DNA of 64,000 bases, from assembly GCF_003481985.1 (NCBI RefSeq), contig NZ_QUMD01000009.1, forward strand, positions 59,748 to 123,747, in the 5' to 3' direction. Numbering within the stretch: position 1 is the first letter of the stretch; the number at the start of each line of letters is the position of its first letter. The DNA comes from Clostridium sp. OF09-36 (GTDB lineage Bacteria; Bacillota; Clostridia; Lachnospirales; Lachnospiraceae). The notes under the pieces were generated by a model that saw only the letters and a program-made list of their open reading frames with translations, had not been told where the DNA came from and ran no database searches. Below, piece after piece: positions 7,495 to 17,141 of the stretch. The translations under genes and the position numbers were made by a program.

Positions 7495-8943
7495 ATGAGT
7501 AATCAAACATCAGCAAGTAACAGAATCAATGCATTACTTGATGAGAACAGCTTCGTTGAAGTTGGCGCTTACATCACTGCAAGAAGCACCGATTTTAACA
7601 TGGCTGCCAAGGAGACTCCGGCAGATGGCGTAATCACCGGTTATGGTACCATCGAAGGAAACCTTGTGTATGTGTACAGCCAGGACGCTTCCGTACTGGG
7701 CGGCTCCTTAGGTGAGATGCACGCAAAGAAAATTTCCAACATCTATTCCATGGCAGTAAAGATGGGCGCACCGGTCATCGGCCTGGTAGACTGCGCAGGT
7801 CTTCGTCTGCAGGAAGCAACGGACGCATTAAACGGTTTTGGTGAGATGTATTTAAGCCAGACCATGGCATCCGGCGTGGTTCCGCAGATCTCCGCTATCT
7901 TTGGTACCTGCGGCGGCGGTATGGCAGTAGCTTCCGCTATGGCTGACTTTATCTTTATGGAAGAGAAAAACGCAAAATTATTTGTAAATTCTCCGAACGC
8001 GATCGACGGAAACCGTGTTGAGAAGTGCGATACTTCCAGCGCTGCATTCCAGAGTGAGGAAACCGGACTTGTGGACTTCACCGGAAGCGAAGAGGATATC
8101 TTATCCCAGATCCGCTCCCTGGTAACCATCCTTCCGGCCAACAACGAGGATGACATGTCCTACAGCGAGTGCACCGACGATTTAAACCGTGTATGCTCCG
8201 ATCTTGAAAATTATGCAGGAGCAACCGATCTGGCACTGGCACAGATCTCTGATGACAACTTCTTCTTAGAGGTGAAGAAGAACTATGACAAGTCCATGGT
8301 AACTGGCTTTATCCGTCTGAACGGAACCACCGTGGGCTGCGTGGCAAACCGCACTGCTGTTTACGCGGCAGACGGCGTGAAGGAAGACGAGTTCGATGCA
8401 GTTCTCTCCGCTAACGGCGCAGAGAAGGCAGCAAAGTTTGTTTCTTTTTGTGACGCATTCAACATTCCGTTGCTGACCCTGGTGAACGTAAAGGGCTACA
8501 AGGCATGCAAATGCACTGAGCGCCGCATCGCAAAGAACGCAGGACGTCTGACCTACGCTTTTGCAAACGCAAGCGTTCCGAAGGTAACCGTCGTAGTCGG
8601 CGAGGCTTATGGCACCGCATACCTGACCATGAACTCCAAGTCTATCGGTGCAGATGTGGTATATGCATGGCCGAACGCAACCATCGGCATGATGGATGCT
8701 TCCGCCGCAGCCAAGATCATGTACGCAGACGAAATCGCAAAGGCAGATGATTCCGTTGCTCTCATCAATGAGAAGGCGGCTGAATACCGTGAGATGCAGT
8801 CCAGCGCACTGGCAGCGGCAAAGAGAGGATATGTAGACGATATCATCGAGGCATGTGACACCAGAAAACGTGTGATCGCAGCATTCGAGATGCTGTTTAC
8901 CAAAAGAGAGGATCGTCCGGACAGAAAACATGGAACGGTTTAG
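7495..8943 (+). CDS. mmdA: Biotin-dependent acyl-CoA carboxyltransferase (methylmalonyl-CoA decarboxylase alpha / 12S type)
   Basis: 482-residue crotonase-fold carboxyltransferase with the two-domain layout of methylmalonyl-CoA decarboxylase alpha, propionyl-CoA carboxylase beta and the transcarboxylase 12S subunit. The N half has 'PADGVITGYGTIEGNLVYVYSQD' and the glycine stretch 'FGTCGGGMAVASAMADFIFM'; the C half has 'VVVGEAYGTAYLTMNSK' and 'VYAWPNATIGMMDASAAAK'. ATG 7495 has GGAGG 8 nt upstream; ATG 7480 lies before that site and is less likely. It is the first gene of a five-gene operon with the gamma, biotin carrier, beta and oxaloacetate-type subunits. The acyl-CoA substrate (methylmalonyl-, malonyl- or glutaconyl-CoA) cannot be fixed from sequence. 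Confidence 0.85.
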   Translation: MSNQTSASNRINALLDENSFVEVGAYITARSTDFNMAAKETPADGVITGYGTIEGNLVYVYSQDASVLGGSLGEMHAKKISNIYSMAVKMGAPVIGLVDCAGLRLQEATDALNGFGEMYLSQTMASGVVPQISAIFGTCGGGMAVASAMADFIFMEEKNAKLFVNSPNAIDGNRVEKCDTSSAAFQSEETGLVDFTGSEEDILSQIRSLVTILPANNEDDMSYSECTDDLNRVCSDLENYAGATDLALAQISDDNFFLEVKKNYDKSMVTGFIRLNGTTVGCVANRTAVYAADGVKEDEFDAVLSANGAEKAAKFVSFCDAFNIPLLTLVNVKGYKACKCTERRIAKNAGRLTYAFANASVPKVTVVVGEAYGTAYLTMNSKSIGADVVYAWPNATIGMMDASAAAKIMYADEIAKADDSVALINEKAAEYREMQSSALAAAKRGYVDDIIEACDTRKRVIAAFEMLFTKREDRPDRKHGTV

Positions 8944-8960
8944 AATGAGGTGACAAATAT

Positions 8961-9737
8961 ATGAAACAGTATATGAAACGAGTTTTGTTAGTGTTAAGCA
9001 TGGTAGTCAGCCTCTTTGCTCTGTCCGCATGCTCCAACAAGAATGCTGCTGAGGCAGAAACTATGGATCCGCAGACAGCTTCCTACATTTCTCAGATCTC
9101 GGAAAACCTGCTCCAGACCATTGCCGAGATGGACGAGGCCACAGCAGAGGAGTCTGAGACCGGCCTGATCAAACAGGGTGAGGACGGCCTTGCGAGCGGC
9201 CTGACTTCCTGGATCGGTGTTATGAAAGACACCGGCGCATTCGTAAGCATCCTTTCCTCTGACACCGAGCTTGGTGAGGATGACCAGTATGTATGTGTGG
9301 TTCAGGCACAGTTTGAGAACCGCAATGTAGAGTTCAAAGCATTCTACACCATGGATCCGCAGAGCCAGAACTTAAACCCGGTCAGCCTGACCTTCAGCCC
9401 GGAATACACCGTAGGCGAGAACATGGCAAAAGCAGGCATGAATACTTTACTTGGTATGGGTACTGTATTCCTGGTACTGATCTTCATCAGCATCCTGATC
9501 AGCTGCTTCAAGTTCATCAGCGTTTTTGAAAACAAGGTGAAAGCAAAGAACGCAGCTCCGGCACCGGCAGCAGCTCCTGTGGCAGCACCGGCAGCAGAAG
9601 AGGAAGAGCTTGTGGATGATCTGGAACTGGTGGCTGTCATCACTGCGGCTATCGCAGCATCAACCAACTCATCAACCGACTCCCTGGTAGTACGCTCCAT
9701 CAAACGTGCACCGGGCGCAAAATGGAAAAGAGCATAA
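8961..9737 (+). CDS. oadG: OadG-like gamma subunit of Na+-translocating decarboxylase, lipoprotein form
   Basis: 258 residues. An N-terminal lipoprotein signal ends in 'LFALSAC' with C24 as lipidation site. An extracytoplasmic domain of about 130 residues follows, then one membrane helix at about 162-186 ('GMGTVFLVLIFISILISCF', the OadG hallmark), an Ala/Pro linker (about 197-212), an acidic stretch 'EEEELVDDLELVAVITAAIAA' and a short basic tail. Classical OadG is about 80-120 residues and lacks the exported domain, so this is the enlarged gamma form. GAGGTG upstream supports the start. The role is to anchor the carboxyltransferase and biotin carrier at the beta subunit; the exported domain has no known job. 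Confidence 0.8.
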   Translation: MKQYMKRVLLVLSMVVSLFALSACSNKNAAEAETMDPQTASYISQISENLLQTIAEMDEATAEESETGLIKQGEDGLASGLTSWIGVMKDTGAFVSILSSDTELGEDDQYVCVVQAQFENRNVEFKAFYTMDPQSQNLNPVSLTFSPEYTVGENMAKAGMNTLLGMGTVFLVLIFISILISCFKFISVFENKVKAKNAAPAPAAAPVAAPAAEEEELVDDLELVAVITAAIAASTNSSTDSLVVRSIKRAPGAKWKRA

Positions 9738-9758
9738 GCGAATAGGAGGATTCTTATC

Positions 9759-10124
9759 ATGAAAAATTACACAATTACTGTGAATGGCAATGTATACAAT
9801 GTAACTGTTGAAGAAGGAACCACTGCAGGCGTAGTTCAGGCACCGGTTGCAGCAGCACCGAAGGCAGCTTCTGCAGCACCGAAGGCAGCAGCTCCGGCTG
9901 GCGCTCAGGGTTCTGTAGTTGTAACCGCTCCGATGCCGGGTAAGATTCTGGCAGTAAAGGCTAACGCCGGACAGGCTGTAAAGAAAGGCGACGTTATCAT
10001 GGTTCTCGAGGCTATGAAGATGGAGAACGATATCGTAGCTCCTCAGGATGGAACCGTTGCAAGCATTAATGCAGCAGCAGGCGACGCAGTAGAAGCTGGC
10101 GCAACTCTTGCTACATTAAACTAA
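9759..10124 (+). CDS. Biotin carboxyl carrier protein of the decarboxylase
   Basis: 121-residue biotin carrier. The C-terminal biotinyl domain has the signature 'VLEAMKMEN', with the biotinylated lysine at K87. A flexible Ala/Pro/Lys linker (residues about 28-50) separates it from a short N-terminal strand region that probably docks on a partner. Size and layout match the delta subunit of methylmalonyl-CoA decarboxylase and the 1.3S subunit of transcarboxylase. An AGGAGG lies before the ATG. It would carry carboxybiotin between carboxyltransferase(s) and the membrane beta subunit. Confidence 0.92.
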   Translation: MKNYTITVNGNVYNVTVEEGTTAGVVQAPVAAAPKAASAAPKAAAPAGAQGSVVVTAPMPGKILAVKANAGQAVKKGDVIMVLEAMKMENDIVAPQDGTVASINAAAGDAVEAGATLATLN

Positions 10125-10163
10125 TAGCTTGCCAAAAAGCAAGTTCCACATGGAGGGATTAAA

Positions 10164-11312
10164 ATGGATTATATTGGATCTACTTTGGCCAATCTTCTTC
10201 AGCAGACCGCATTCTTCAATCTGACCTTTGGAAACTTTATCATGATCCTGGTGGCATTCGTGTTCCTGTATCTGGCAATCAGAAAAGGATTCGAGCCGCT
10301 CTTACTGGTTCCGATTGCGTTTGGTATGCTGTTAGTTAATATCTACCCGGATATTATGGCTAACCCGGAAGATATGTCCAATGGCGTAGGCGGACTTCTT
10401 CACTACTTCTTCATTCTGGATGAGTGGAGTATCCTTCCGTCTCTGATTTTCATGGGTGTCGGCGCAATGACCGATTTCGGCCCGCTGATCGCAAACCCGA
10501 AGAGCTTCCTGCTTGGCGCAGCAGCTCAGTTTGGTATCTACAGTGCATATTTCCTTGCAATTTTCATGGGCTTCAATGATAAGGCAGCAGCAGCTATCTC
10601 CATCATTGGTGGAGCAGACGGCCCGACTTCCATCTTCCTTGCAGGTAAGCTTGGACAGTCTGAGTTCATGGGACCGATCGCAGTAGCAGCTTACTCCTAC
10701 ATGGCGCTGGTTCCGATCATCCAGCCGCCGATCATGAAGGCTCTGACCACAGAAGAAGAGCGTAAGATCAAGATGGATCAGCTTCGTCCGGTTTCCAAGC
10801 TGGAGAAGATCCTGTTCCCGGTTATCGTAACCGTAGTAGTCTGCCTGATTCTGCCGACTACCGCACCGCTTGTTGGTATGTTAATGCTTGGTAACCTGTT
10901 CCGTGAGTCTGGCGTTGTAAAACAGCTGTCCGAGACCGCAAGCAATGCCCTGATGTACATCGTAGTTATCCTGCTTGGTACTTCCGTAGGCGCATCCACC
11001 AGTGCAGAGGCTTTCTTAAAGGTAACCACCTTAAAGATCGTTGCCCTGGGTCTGGTAGCATTTGCAGTAGGTACCGCAGCCGGCGTTATCTTCGGTAAGA
11101 TCATGTGCAAGCTTACAGGCGGTAAGGTAAACCCGTTAATTGGTTCCGCAGGTGTATCTGCAGTGCCGATGGCAGCCCGTGTATCCCAGAAGGTTGGTTC
11201 TGAGGCAGACCCGACGAACTTCCTGCTGATGCATGCAATGGGCCCGAACGTAGCAGGTGTTATCGGTACTGCAGTTGCAGCCGGTACATTCATGGCAATT
11301 TTCGGCGTTTAA
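10164..11312 (+). CDS. oadB: Na+-translocating decarboxylase beta subunit (OadB/MmdB)
   Basis: 382-residue polytopic membrane protein that decarboxylates carboxybiotin and drives Na+ out of the cell. The conserved signature 'IIGGADGPTSIFLAGKLG' lies near residue 145-165 and the C-terminal 'SAVPMAARVSQKVGSEADP' and 'HAMGPNVAGVIGTAVAAG' blocks are intact. GGAGGG is well placed upstream. As the only pump component in the operon it must serve whichever carboxyltransferase loads the biotin carrier. Confidence 0.93.
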   Translation: MDYIGSTLANLLQQTAFFNLTFGNFIMILVAFVFLYLAIRKGFEPLLLVPIAFGMLLVNIYPDIMANPEDMSNGVGGLLHYFFILDEWSILPSLIFMGVGAMTDFGPLIANPKSFLLGAAAQFGIYSAYFLAIFMGFNDKAAAAISIIGGADGPTSIFLAGKLGQSEFMGPIAVAAYSYMALVPIIQPPIMKALTTEEERKIKMDQLRPVSKLEKILFPVIVTVVVCLILPTTAPLVGMLMLGNLFRESGVVKQLSETASNALMYIVVILLGTSVGASTSAEAFLKVTTLKIVALGLVAFAVGTAAGVIFGKIMCKLTGGKVNPLIGSAGVSAVPMAARVSQKVGSEADPTNFLLMHAMGPNVAGVIGTAVAAGTFMAIFGV

Positions 11313-11379
11313 AATTCAATCATTTCTTGCTGCAGCAATATAAAGTTGCCGCAACATATAAATTTGGAGGTAAAGAATC

Positions 11380-12792
11380 ATGGCTGAGATTCAGAAAAAA
11401 CCGGTTAAGATCGTTGAGACTGTCCTGCGTGACGCTCATCAGTCCCTGATCGCAACCAGAATGAGCACCGAGCAGATGCTTCCGATCATCGATAAAATGG
11501 ATAAGATTGGCTATTATGCAGTAGAGTGCTGGGGCGGCGCTACCTTCGATGCTTCCCTTCGTTTCCTGAAAGAGGATCCGTGGGAGAGACTGAGAAAGTT
11601 AAGAGCCGGATTTAAAAACACAAAATTACAGATGCTGTTCCGTGGCCAGAACATTCTGGGTTACAACCACTATGCAGATGACGTAGTAGAGTACTTTGTG
11701 CAGAAATCCGTTGCAAACGGTATCGATATCATCCGTATTTTCGACTGCTTAAACGACCTGCGCAACCTGCAGACCGCTGTAAAGGCAGCAAACAAAGAGA
11801 AGGCACACGCTCAGATCGCACTGTGCTACACCCTGGGTGATGCTTACACCCTGGATTACTGGAAAGACATCGCAAAGAGAATCGAAGATATGGGTGCAGA
11901 TTCCATTTGTATCAAGGATATGGCTGGTCTGTTAACCCCGTATGCAGCACAGGAGCTGGTTGGCGCATTAAAAGAGTCTACCGAGCTGCCGATCGACCTG
12001 CATACCCACTACACCTCCGGTGTAGCTTCCATGACTTACTTAAAGGCTGTAGAGGCAGGCTGCGACATCATCGATACCGCAATGTCTCCGCTGGCACTTG
12101 GTACCAGCCAGCCGGCAACCGAGGTTATGGTAGAGACCTTCAAGGGAACTCCGTACGATACCGGCTTATCCCAGGACAAGCTTGCTGAGATCACTGATTA
12201 CTTTGCACCGATCCGTGAAGAAGCTCTGAAGACTGGTCTGTTAAACCCGAAGGTACTGGGCGTTAACATCAAGACCCTTCGTTATCAGGTTCCGGGCGGT
12301 ATGCTGTCCAACCTGGTTAGTCAGTTAAAAGAGGCTGGTAAGGAAGATAAATACCAGGAGGTTCTGGAGGAGATCCCGCGCGTTCGTAAGGACTTCGGTG
12401 AGCCGCCGCTTGTTACCCCGTCTTCCCAGATCGTTGGTACCCAGGCTGTTATGAACGTTATCTCCGGCGAGCGCTACAAACTGGTTCCGAAGGAGTCCAA
12501 GAAGATCATGCTCGGCGAGTTTGGCCAGACTGTAAAGCCGTTCAACGCAGAAGTGCAGAAGAAGATCATCGGCGACGAGACCCCGATCACTTGCAGACCT
12601 GCAGATCTGATTCCTCCGCAGCTGCCGCAGTTCGAGAAAGAGTGTGCTCAGTGGAAGCAGCAGGATGAGGATGTCCTTTCCTATGCTCTGTTCCCGAAGG
12701 TAGCAGAAGAGTTCTTCAAGTACAGAGAGGCTCAGCAGACCAAGGTTGATGCTACCGTAGCAGATACCGAGAGCAAAGCATACCCGGTTTAA
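11380..12792 (+). CDS. oadA: Oxaloacetate decarboxylase alpha / pyruvate carboxylase-type carboxyltransferase (5S type), without biotin domain
   Basis: 470-residue TIM-barrel carboxyltransferase that moves CO2 between oxaloacetate/pyruvate and biotin. 'VLRDAHQSLIATRM' (metal and substrate site), 'LHTHYTSGVASMTYLKAVEAG' and 'LGTSQPATEVMV' are typical. The usual C-terminal biotinyl domain is absent: the protein ends soon after the conserved 'EFFKYREAQQ' region, so it must use the separate carrier encoded upstream. Last gene of the operon, 67 bp after oadB with GGAGG before the ATG. In a pure oxaloacetate pump the upstream acyl-CoA carboxyltransferase would be unnecessary, which makes the pairing notable. 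Confidence 0.9.
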   Translation: MAEIQKKPVKIVETVLRDAHQSLIATRMSTEQMLPIIDKMDKIGYYAVECWGGATFDASLRFLKEDPWERLRKLRAGFKNTKLQMLFRGQNILGYNHYADDVVEYFVQKSVANGIDIIRIFDCLNDLRNLQTAVKAANKEKAHAQIALCYTLGDAYTLDYWKDIAKRIEDMGADSICIKDMAGLLTPYAAQELVGALKESTELPIDLHTHYTSGVASMTYLKAVEAGCDIIDTAMSPLALGTSQPATEVMVETFKGTPYDTGLSQDKLAEITDYFAPIREEALKTGLLNPKVLGVNIKTLRYQVPGGMLSNLVSQLKEAGKEDKYQEVLEEIPRVRKDFGEPPLVTPSSQIVGTQAVMNVISGERYKLVPKESKKIMLGEFGQTVKPFNAEVQKKIIGDETPITCRPADLIPPQLPQFEKECAQWKQQDEDVLSYALFPKVAEEFFKYREAQQTKVDATVADTESKAYPV

Positions 12793-12843
12793 TATAATAT
12801 TTATTTACTGGACATGGATACATGAACAGTAATGATTGATTTC

Positions 12844-12892
12844 AGACAGGCCCGGAAACTGCGAAAACGGTTTTTGGGTCTGTCTTTGTCTT
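12844..12892 (+). terminator. Terminator of the Na+ decarboxylase operon
   Basis: AGACAGGCCC at 12844 pairs with GGGTCTGTCT about 25 bases later, with partial pairing in between, followed by a T-rich stretch (TTGTCTTT). Confidence 0.7.
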
Positions 12893-12939
12893 TAATTCTT
12901 ACAATTTTTTGCGATTCTTTGAAGTTTCTGTGCTTTCCG

Positions 12940-12967
12940 TTGACTAGGGCGGATTTGTCATTATAAT
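12940..12967 (+). promoter_or_regulatory. Promoter of the surface-protein genes
   Basis: TTGACT at 12940-12945 and TATAAT at 12962-12967 with a 16-bp spacer, about 70 bp before the ATG at 13038. Confidence 0.75.
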
Positions 12968-13037
12968 GTAACGTAGCGTAAATTTGCCGGATGTGGTCAC
13001 CAGCTCCGGCAAAAAGTGATACTAAGGAGATCATACC

Positions 13038-15290
13038 ATGAAAAATAATGCCTTGAAAAAAGGTCTGGCTGCTGTGCTGGGACTTGCACTTTGTGTGCAG
13101 ACTCCTTCGGCAGGTAGTCTGTTACAGCTTTCTGCTTACGCACAGGAACGGTCGGCTACGATCAATGCGTCCAGCTAAATGTCCGAAGCGGGGCAGGAAC
13201 CTCCTATTCCTCGGTAGGAAAGCTTGGCCGCGGGACTGCTGTTACAGTAATAGGAGAAAAGTCGGCTTCTGACGGGAAGACCTGGTATCAGATCCGTTTT
13301 ACGAGCGGCGGCAGCACGCAGACGGGTTATGTTCTGAGTACCTATGTAAAATTCCCCGTGTCGTACAGCCATGATTCCAGCTTTGAATCCCAGCTTTCTG
13401 CACAGGGGTTCCCGGAGTCTTATAAAACAGGCCTGCGGCAGATCCATGCCCAGTATCCAAACTGGACCTTTACTGCAGTAAAAACCGGCCTTGACTGGAA
13501 TAACGTCATTCAGAACGAAGGAGTTCTGGGACGAAATCTGGTGCATACCAACAGTATTTCTTCCTATAAATCACTGGCAGATGGAGCCTATAACTGGGAT
13601 TCCGGCACCTGGACCGGGTTTGACGGAAGCACCTGGGTGGCTGCCTCTACGGAAATCATCAGTTATTATATGGACCCTAGAAACTTTTTGGATGAGGTGA
13701 ATGTATTCCAGTTTCTGGACCAGAGCTACAATTCCTCTCTTCACACGAAAGAGGGACTTCAATCGATGCTGAAGGGAACCTTTATGGAGGGAAGTATCCG
13801 TTCCGGGGCATCTGCGTCGGTCAGTACATCTTCTGGCTCCTCCTCAGGAAGCAGTTCTTCTTCGGGATCTTCTGGTGTTATTACGGCTGGTCCGGGAGTT
13901 TCCGGTGGATCTTCCTCAGGAAGTACATCCGCAACTCCGGGTGCAGGAAGCTCGGGCAGTTCATCATCGGCTTCGGGCGGTGCTAATTCGGGCATCACGT
14001 TTTCAAGTCCGGGAGGCTCATCCGGGCAGTCATCAGGCACCACCAGCCAGACCCCGTCATCAGGCGGCAGCCATCAGGTGCGTCTGGAGGGACCGAGTGC
14101 ATCGATCAGCAAAAAACAGGCAGGACTATTGGCATCCAGTGTTGTGATCGGAGCAGGTCCGGGATCGGCAACCTCAGGCAATAGCACAAGCAGCGGCTCT
14201 GCCAGTCCGTCAGGCAGCTCTGGGGGAGGTTCCCAGACTCCTGGCACTTCTGCCAGCACAGGAAATGCTTCGTCTGGTGTCAATTATGCAGATGCCATTA
14301 TGAGTGCGGCACAGAGCTCCGGCGTAAGCTTATGTGATCGCTGCCATGATTCTGCAGGAGCAGGGACGAAACGGAACCGGCAATTCCATTTCCGGAAATT
14401 ACGCTGGTTATACCGGCTATTATAACTATTTCAATGTCGGTGCATATGCCTCCGACGGAATGGGAGCAGTCCAGAGAGGTCTCTGGTATGCATCCCAGAG
14501 TGGAAGCTATGGAAGGCCATGGACAACGCCGGAATCCTCTATTGCCGGCGGAGCCCAGTTCTACGGGACGAATTATGTGAAGGCCGGCCAGGATACGCTT
14601 TACTTGAAGAAGTATAACGTACAGGGAAGCAATATGTATAAGCACCAGTACATGACAAATGTAGACGGTGCGTCTTCGGAAGGTTCTATCTTTGCAGAGG
14701 GCTTTACAAGCCAGCAGAAAAATACAGCATTAAACTTTAAGATTCCGGTATACAACAATATGCCGGAGACTCCGTGTACACAGCCGACCTTAAGCGGCAG
14801 CCCGAATAACAAGCTGAAGGGCCTTGGTGTAGATGGCTTTACATTAACACCGACCTTTAACCGCGATACCTATTCCTACGATCTGATCGTGGACCATTCC
14901 GTATCCAATGTGACAGTCAGTGCTTCTGCAATCGATTCCAAGGCATCGATCCGTGGAAACGGAAATGTATCACTGGCCAGCGGAATCAATGATATTTCTG
15001 TGGTCGTAAGAGCAGAAAACGGAACGGAGCGGACTTATACGATCCATGTGGTACGTCAGGCTGGCGGCCCGACCTACAATGGTGGAATCGGAGGCGGTAC
15101 TTCTAATGGTTCTTCATCCAGTGTTACTGTGGGAGGTCCTGGAAGCAGTTCAGCGGGAATTTCATCCGGAAGCTCTTCCTCAGGAGTGATCACAGCGGGG
15201 CCGAATGGTGGTTCTGTCACATCTACCCCGAACACAGGCTCCTCATCGGGAGGAAGCAATGTGACGTTCTCGAGCCCTGGTGGAAACTAA
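13038..15290 (+). pseudogene. Secreted SH3 / glucosaminidase-like / cadherin-like surface protein, frameshifted twice
   Basis: Reconstructed as one about 750-residue exported protein. In order: signal peptide (MKNNALKKGLAAVLGLALCV...), a bacterial SH3 domain ('NVRSGAGTSYSSVGKLG'), a murein-hydrolase-like domain whose first half ('FPESYKTGLRQIHAQYPNWTF') and second half ('VIAAMILQEQGRNG', 'YNYFNVGAYASDGM') flank a 170-residue Ser/Gly-rich insert, a cadherin-like beta-sandwich ('GFTLTPTFNRDTYSYDL'), and a second Ser/Gly tail. The frame breaks near 13174 (AGC-TAAATG; one added C restores 'SSLNVRSG') and near 14332 (restored by two bases in or one out). Domains continue perfectly across both, so sequence error is more likely than decay. 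AGGAG precedes the ATG. Confidence 0.75.
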
Positions 15291-15375
15291 TATCAGATTT
15301 TCTGAAATTACTGGCTGTGAAGGTACAAAACAGTTACGAAACAATTATGAAAGAAACAGGAGATAACAAATTATT

Positions 15376-17002
15376 ATGAACAGAAAATGGAAACAGATCT
15401 GGATCCGTTTTGCCATGGTGCTGATGCTTGCTGTGGCAATCCCATTCCAGAGCTTTGCAGGGAACGCACGGATTGCGTTCTCTGACCCTACCGCAGAGGT
15501 GGGAAGTGAATTTACCGTCAATGTAAAATTTACCTGTACGACAGGCGAAAAAATCGGTAAGACAGTTGTGATGCTTTCTTACGATACCAGTGCCATGGAA
15601 TTTGTGAGCGGCGAACCGGATGTCAGCGGTGGAAATGGTGCAATCCGTGTGATCGGCAGTGCAAGCGGTACCAGTGAGTCTGCATCCACCCTGCATTTTA
15701 AGGCGCTGAAGGCAGGAAGCAGCAAGATCCAGGTGACCGATTATGAAGGCTACGATGCAGATGAGCAGCTTCTTGACATTACCCAGCTTGGAAGCTCTTC
15801 TGTCACCATCCAGGCAGGAAGCACTACAGCGGCAGCTCCTCGGATGCTTTCCTTGCTTCCATGCAGATTTCCCCTGGCACCTTAAGTCCAGCTTTTAGTG
15901 CAGATGTTGACAGTTATACTGCTTCAGTAAGTCTTGATACAGAAAAGCTTACGGTAAGTGCGGTTCCTGCAAGTGACAAGGCAACCGTTGCTTTAAGCGG
16001 CACAGACCTTCAGGATGGTGAAAATACCGTAACCTGTACGGTAACAGCGGAAGATGGCTCTACCGTGCGTACCTATACGATCTTAGTAAACCGTGTGGAA
16101 GGCGGCGAGAGCCTTGGGGAAACCAGTGAGTCTGAGCCTGCTGCAGAGAACGTAGAGGTTTTAGCAGAGCTTGAGGCATCCAGAACCCCGCTTAAGATCG
16201 GCATCGCAGCCCTGCCGGCAGATGCAGCTGTTCCGTACGGAATGAAGGAAACCTCCATTACCATCGGAGAAACCAAGGTTCAGGGATGGTACCGGATACC
16301 CAGGGAAGCCAGCCGGAATACTGCATTTTCTATGGCGTAGGCGAAAACGGAACCGTAGGCTATTACCGTTATGACCTGACGGATAAGACCATCCAGCGCT
16401 ATTTCGAGCAGAGCAGCGAGGGCAATACCCAGACACTGGAGCTGCAGGATGTAACCAACCGCTACAATGCCCTGGTAGACGATTACAACATTGCAAGAAT
16501 CGCACTGATCGCAGTGGCTGTAGTAGCTGTGATCCTCCTGGTGCTTCTGATCATTAGTCGGAAAGGAAATGCCCGCAGGGAGGACGCTGCTTACGCCGGA
16601 CTGGATGAAAAGCCGGTGAAGGCAGATAAGAAATCCAGACGGGAAGCCCGTAAAGGCGGAAACAAGCTTAGCAAAGAGGAACGTTACATGATGGGCGAAG
16701 AGGATGAGTATGACGAGGATTATGAGTCCGAAGAAGATTCCAGAGAGTTTCAGGACGGGTTGGAGGTAACTGGTCCGGAGGACGATGAGCTGGAGCCTGT
16801 CGATGCAGAAGAATTTTTGCCGGACCCGGCAGATGACGCAGATGCACAGCTCGACCAGGTAAAAAAGCAGCTGGCAGCAAGCGTGTCAGGAGAGCCTGGC
16901 CAGCCAGAGGAGAACAGAAAAACAGAAGCTGCACCAGAAAACAAATCTGATGCTGATGATGATTTTGAAGTGTTCGACCTGGACGATGATGATCTTTCCT
17001 GA
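15376..17002 (+). pseudogene. Membrane-anchored surface protein with cohesin-like and cadherin-like domains, frameshifted twice
   Basis: Reconstructed as about 542 residues: signal peptide ('FAMVLMLAVAIPFQSFAG'), a cohesin-like beta-sandwich ('ARIAFSDPTAEVGSEFTVNV'), a cadherin-like domain ('SPGTLSPAFSADVDSYTASV'), another extracellular segment, one membrane helix at about 16494-16555 ('IALIAVAVVAVILLVLLII') and an acidic cytoplasmic tail of about 145 residues. The frame breaks near 15848 (an extra C or T in CTCC-TCGG restores 'PSDAFLASMQ') and near 16293 (an extra G in CCGG-ATACC restores 'GWYRDTQGSQ'). It follows the secreted protein 86 bp downstream and shares the cadherin-like fold, suggesting that the two work together at the cell surface; a role in wall remodelling or adhesion is inference. 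Confidence 0.72.
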
Positions 17003-17109
17003 TCATTCCGAATCCTGAAAAAGGAACATTAGCTTATTGTTCCTATAGATCATAAGCAAGTCAGTGGAGGTGTTACAGAAGCGCCTCCACTGATATACAG
17101 AAAGAGGGA

Positions 17110-17141
17110 AAAAGCGGTGTATTGACTTCGCCGCTTTTTTT
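17110..17141 (+). terminator. Terminator-like hairpin overlapping the next promoter
   Basis: AAAAAGCGG at 17110 pairs with the CCGCTTTTT ending the run at 17141; the loop (TGTATTGACTTCG) contains the -35 box of the next promoter. A second palindrome, CAGTGGAGG...CCTCCACTG at 17062-17091, lies just upstream without a T-run. Confidence 0.6.

Noticed and set aside
8266..8931. Long antisense reading frame (221 codons) opposite the acyl-CoA carboxyltransferase
   Set aside because: No ribosome site, Cys/His-rich translation without any known domain, and the sense gene is certain. It is a codon-bias shadow, like those opposite clpC (19601-20389) and ribBA (45474-46304).
13800..14280. Repetitive Ser/Gly-coding stretch looked like a possible CRISPR or minisatellite array
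   Set aside because: No regular repeat-spacer pattern; repeats are codon-level (TCN/GGN) and keep the reading frame of a surface protein. I saw no CRISPR array anywhere in the window.
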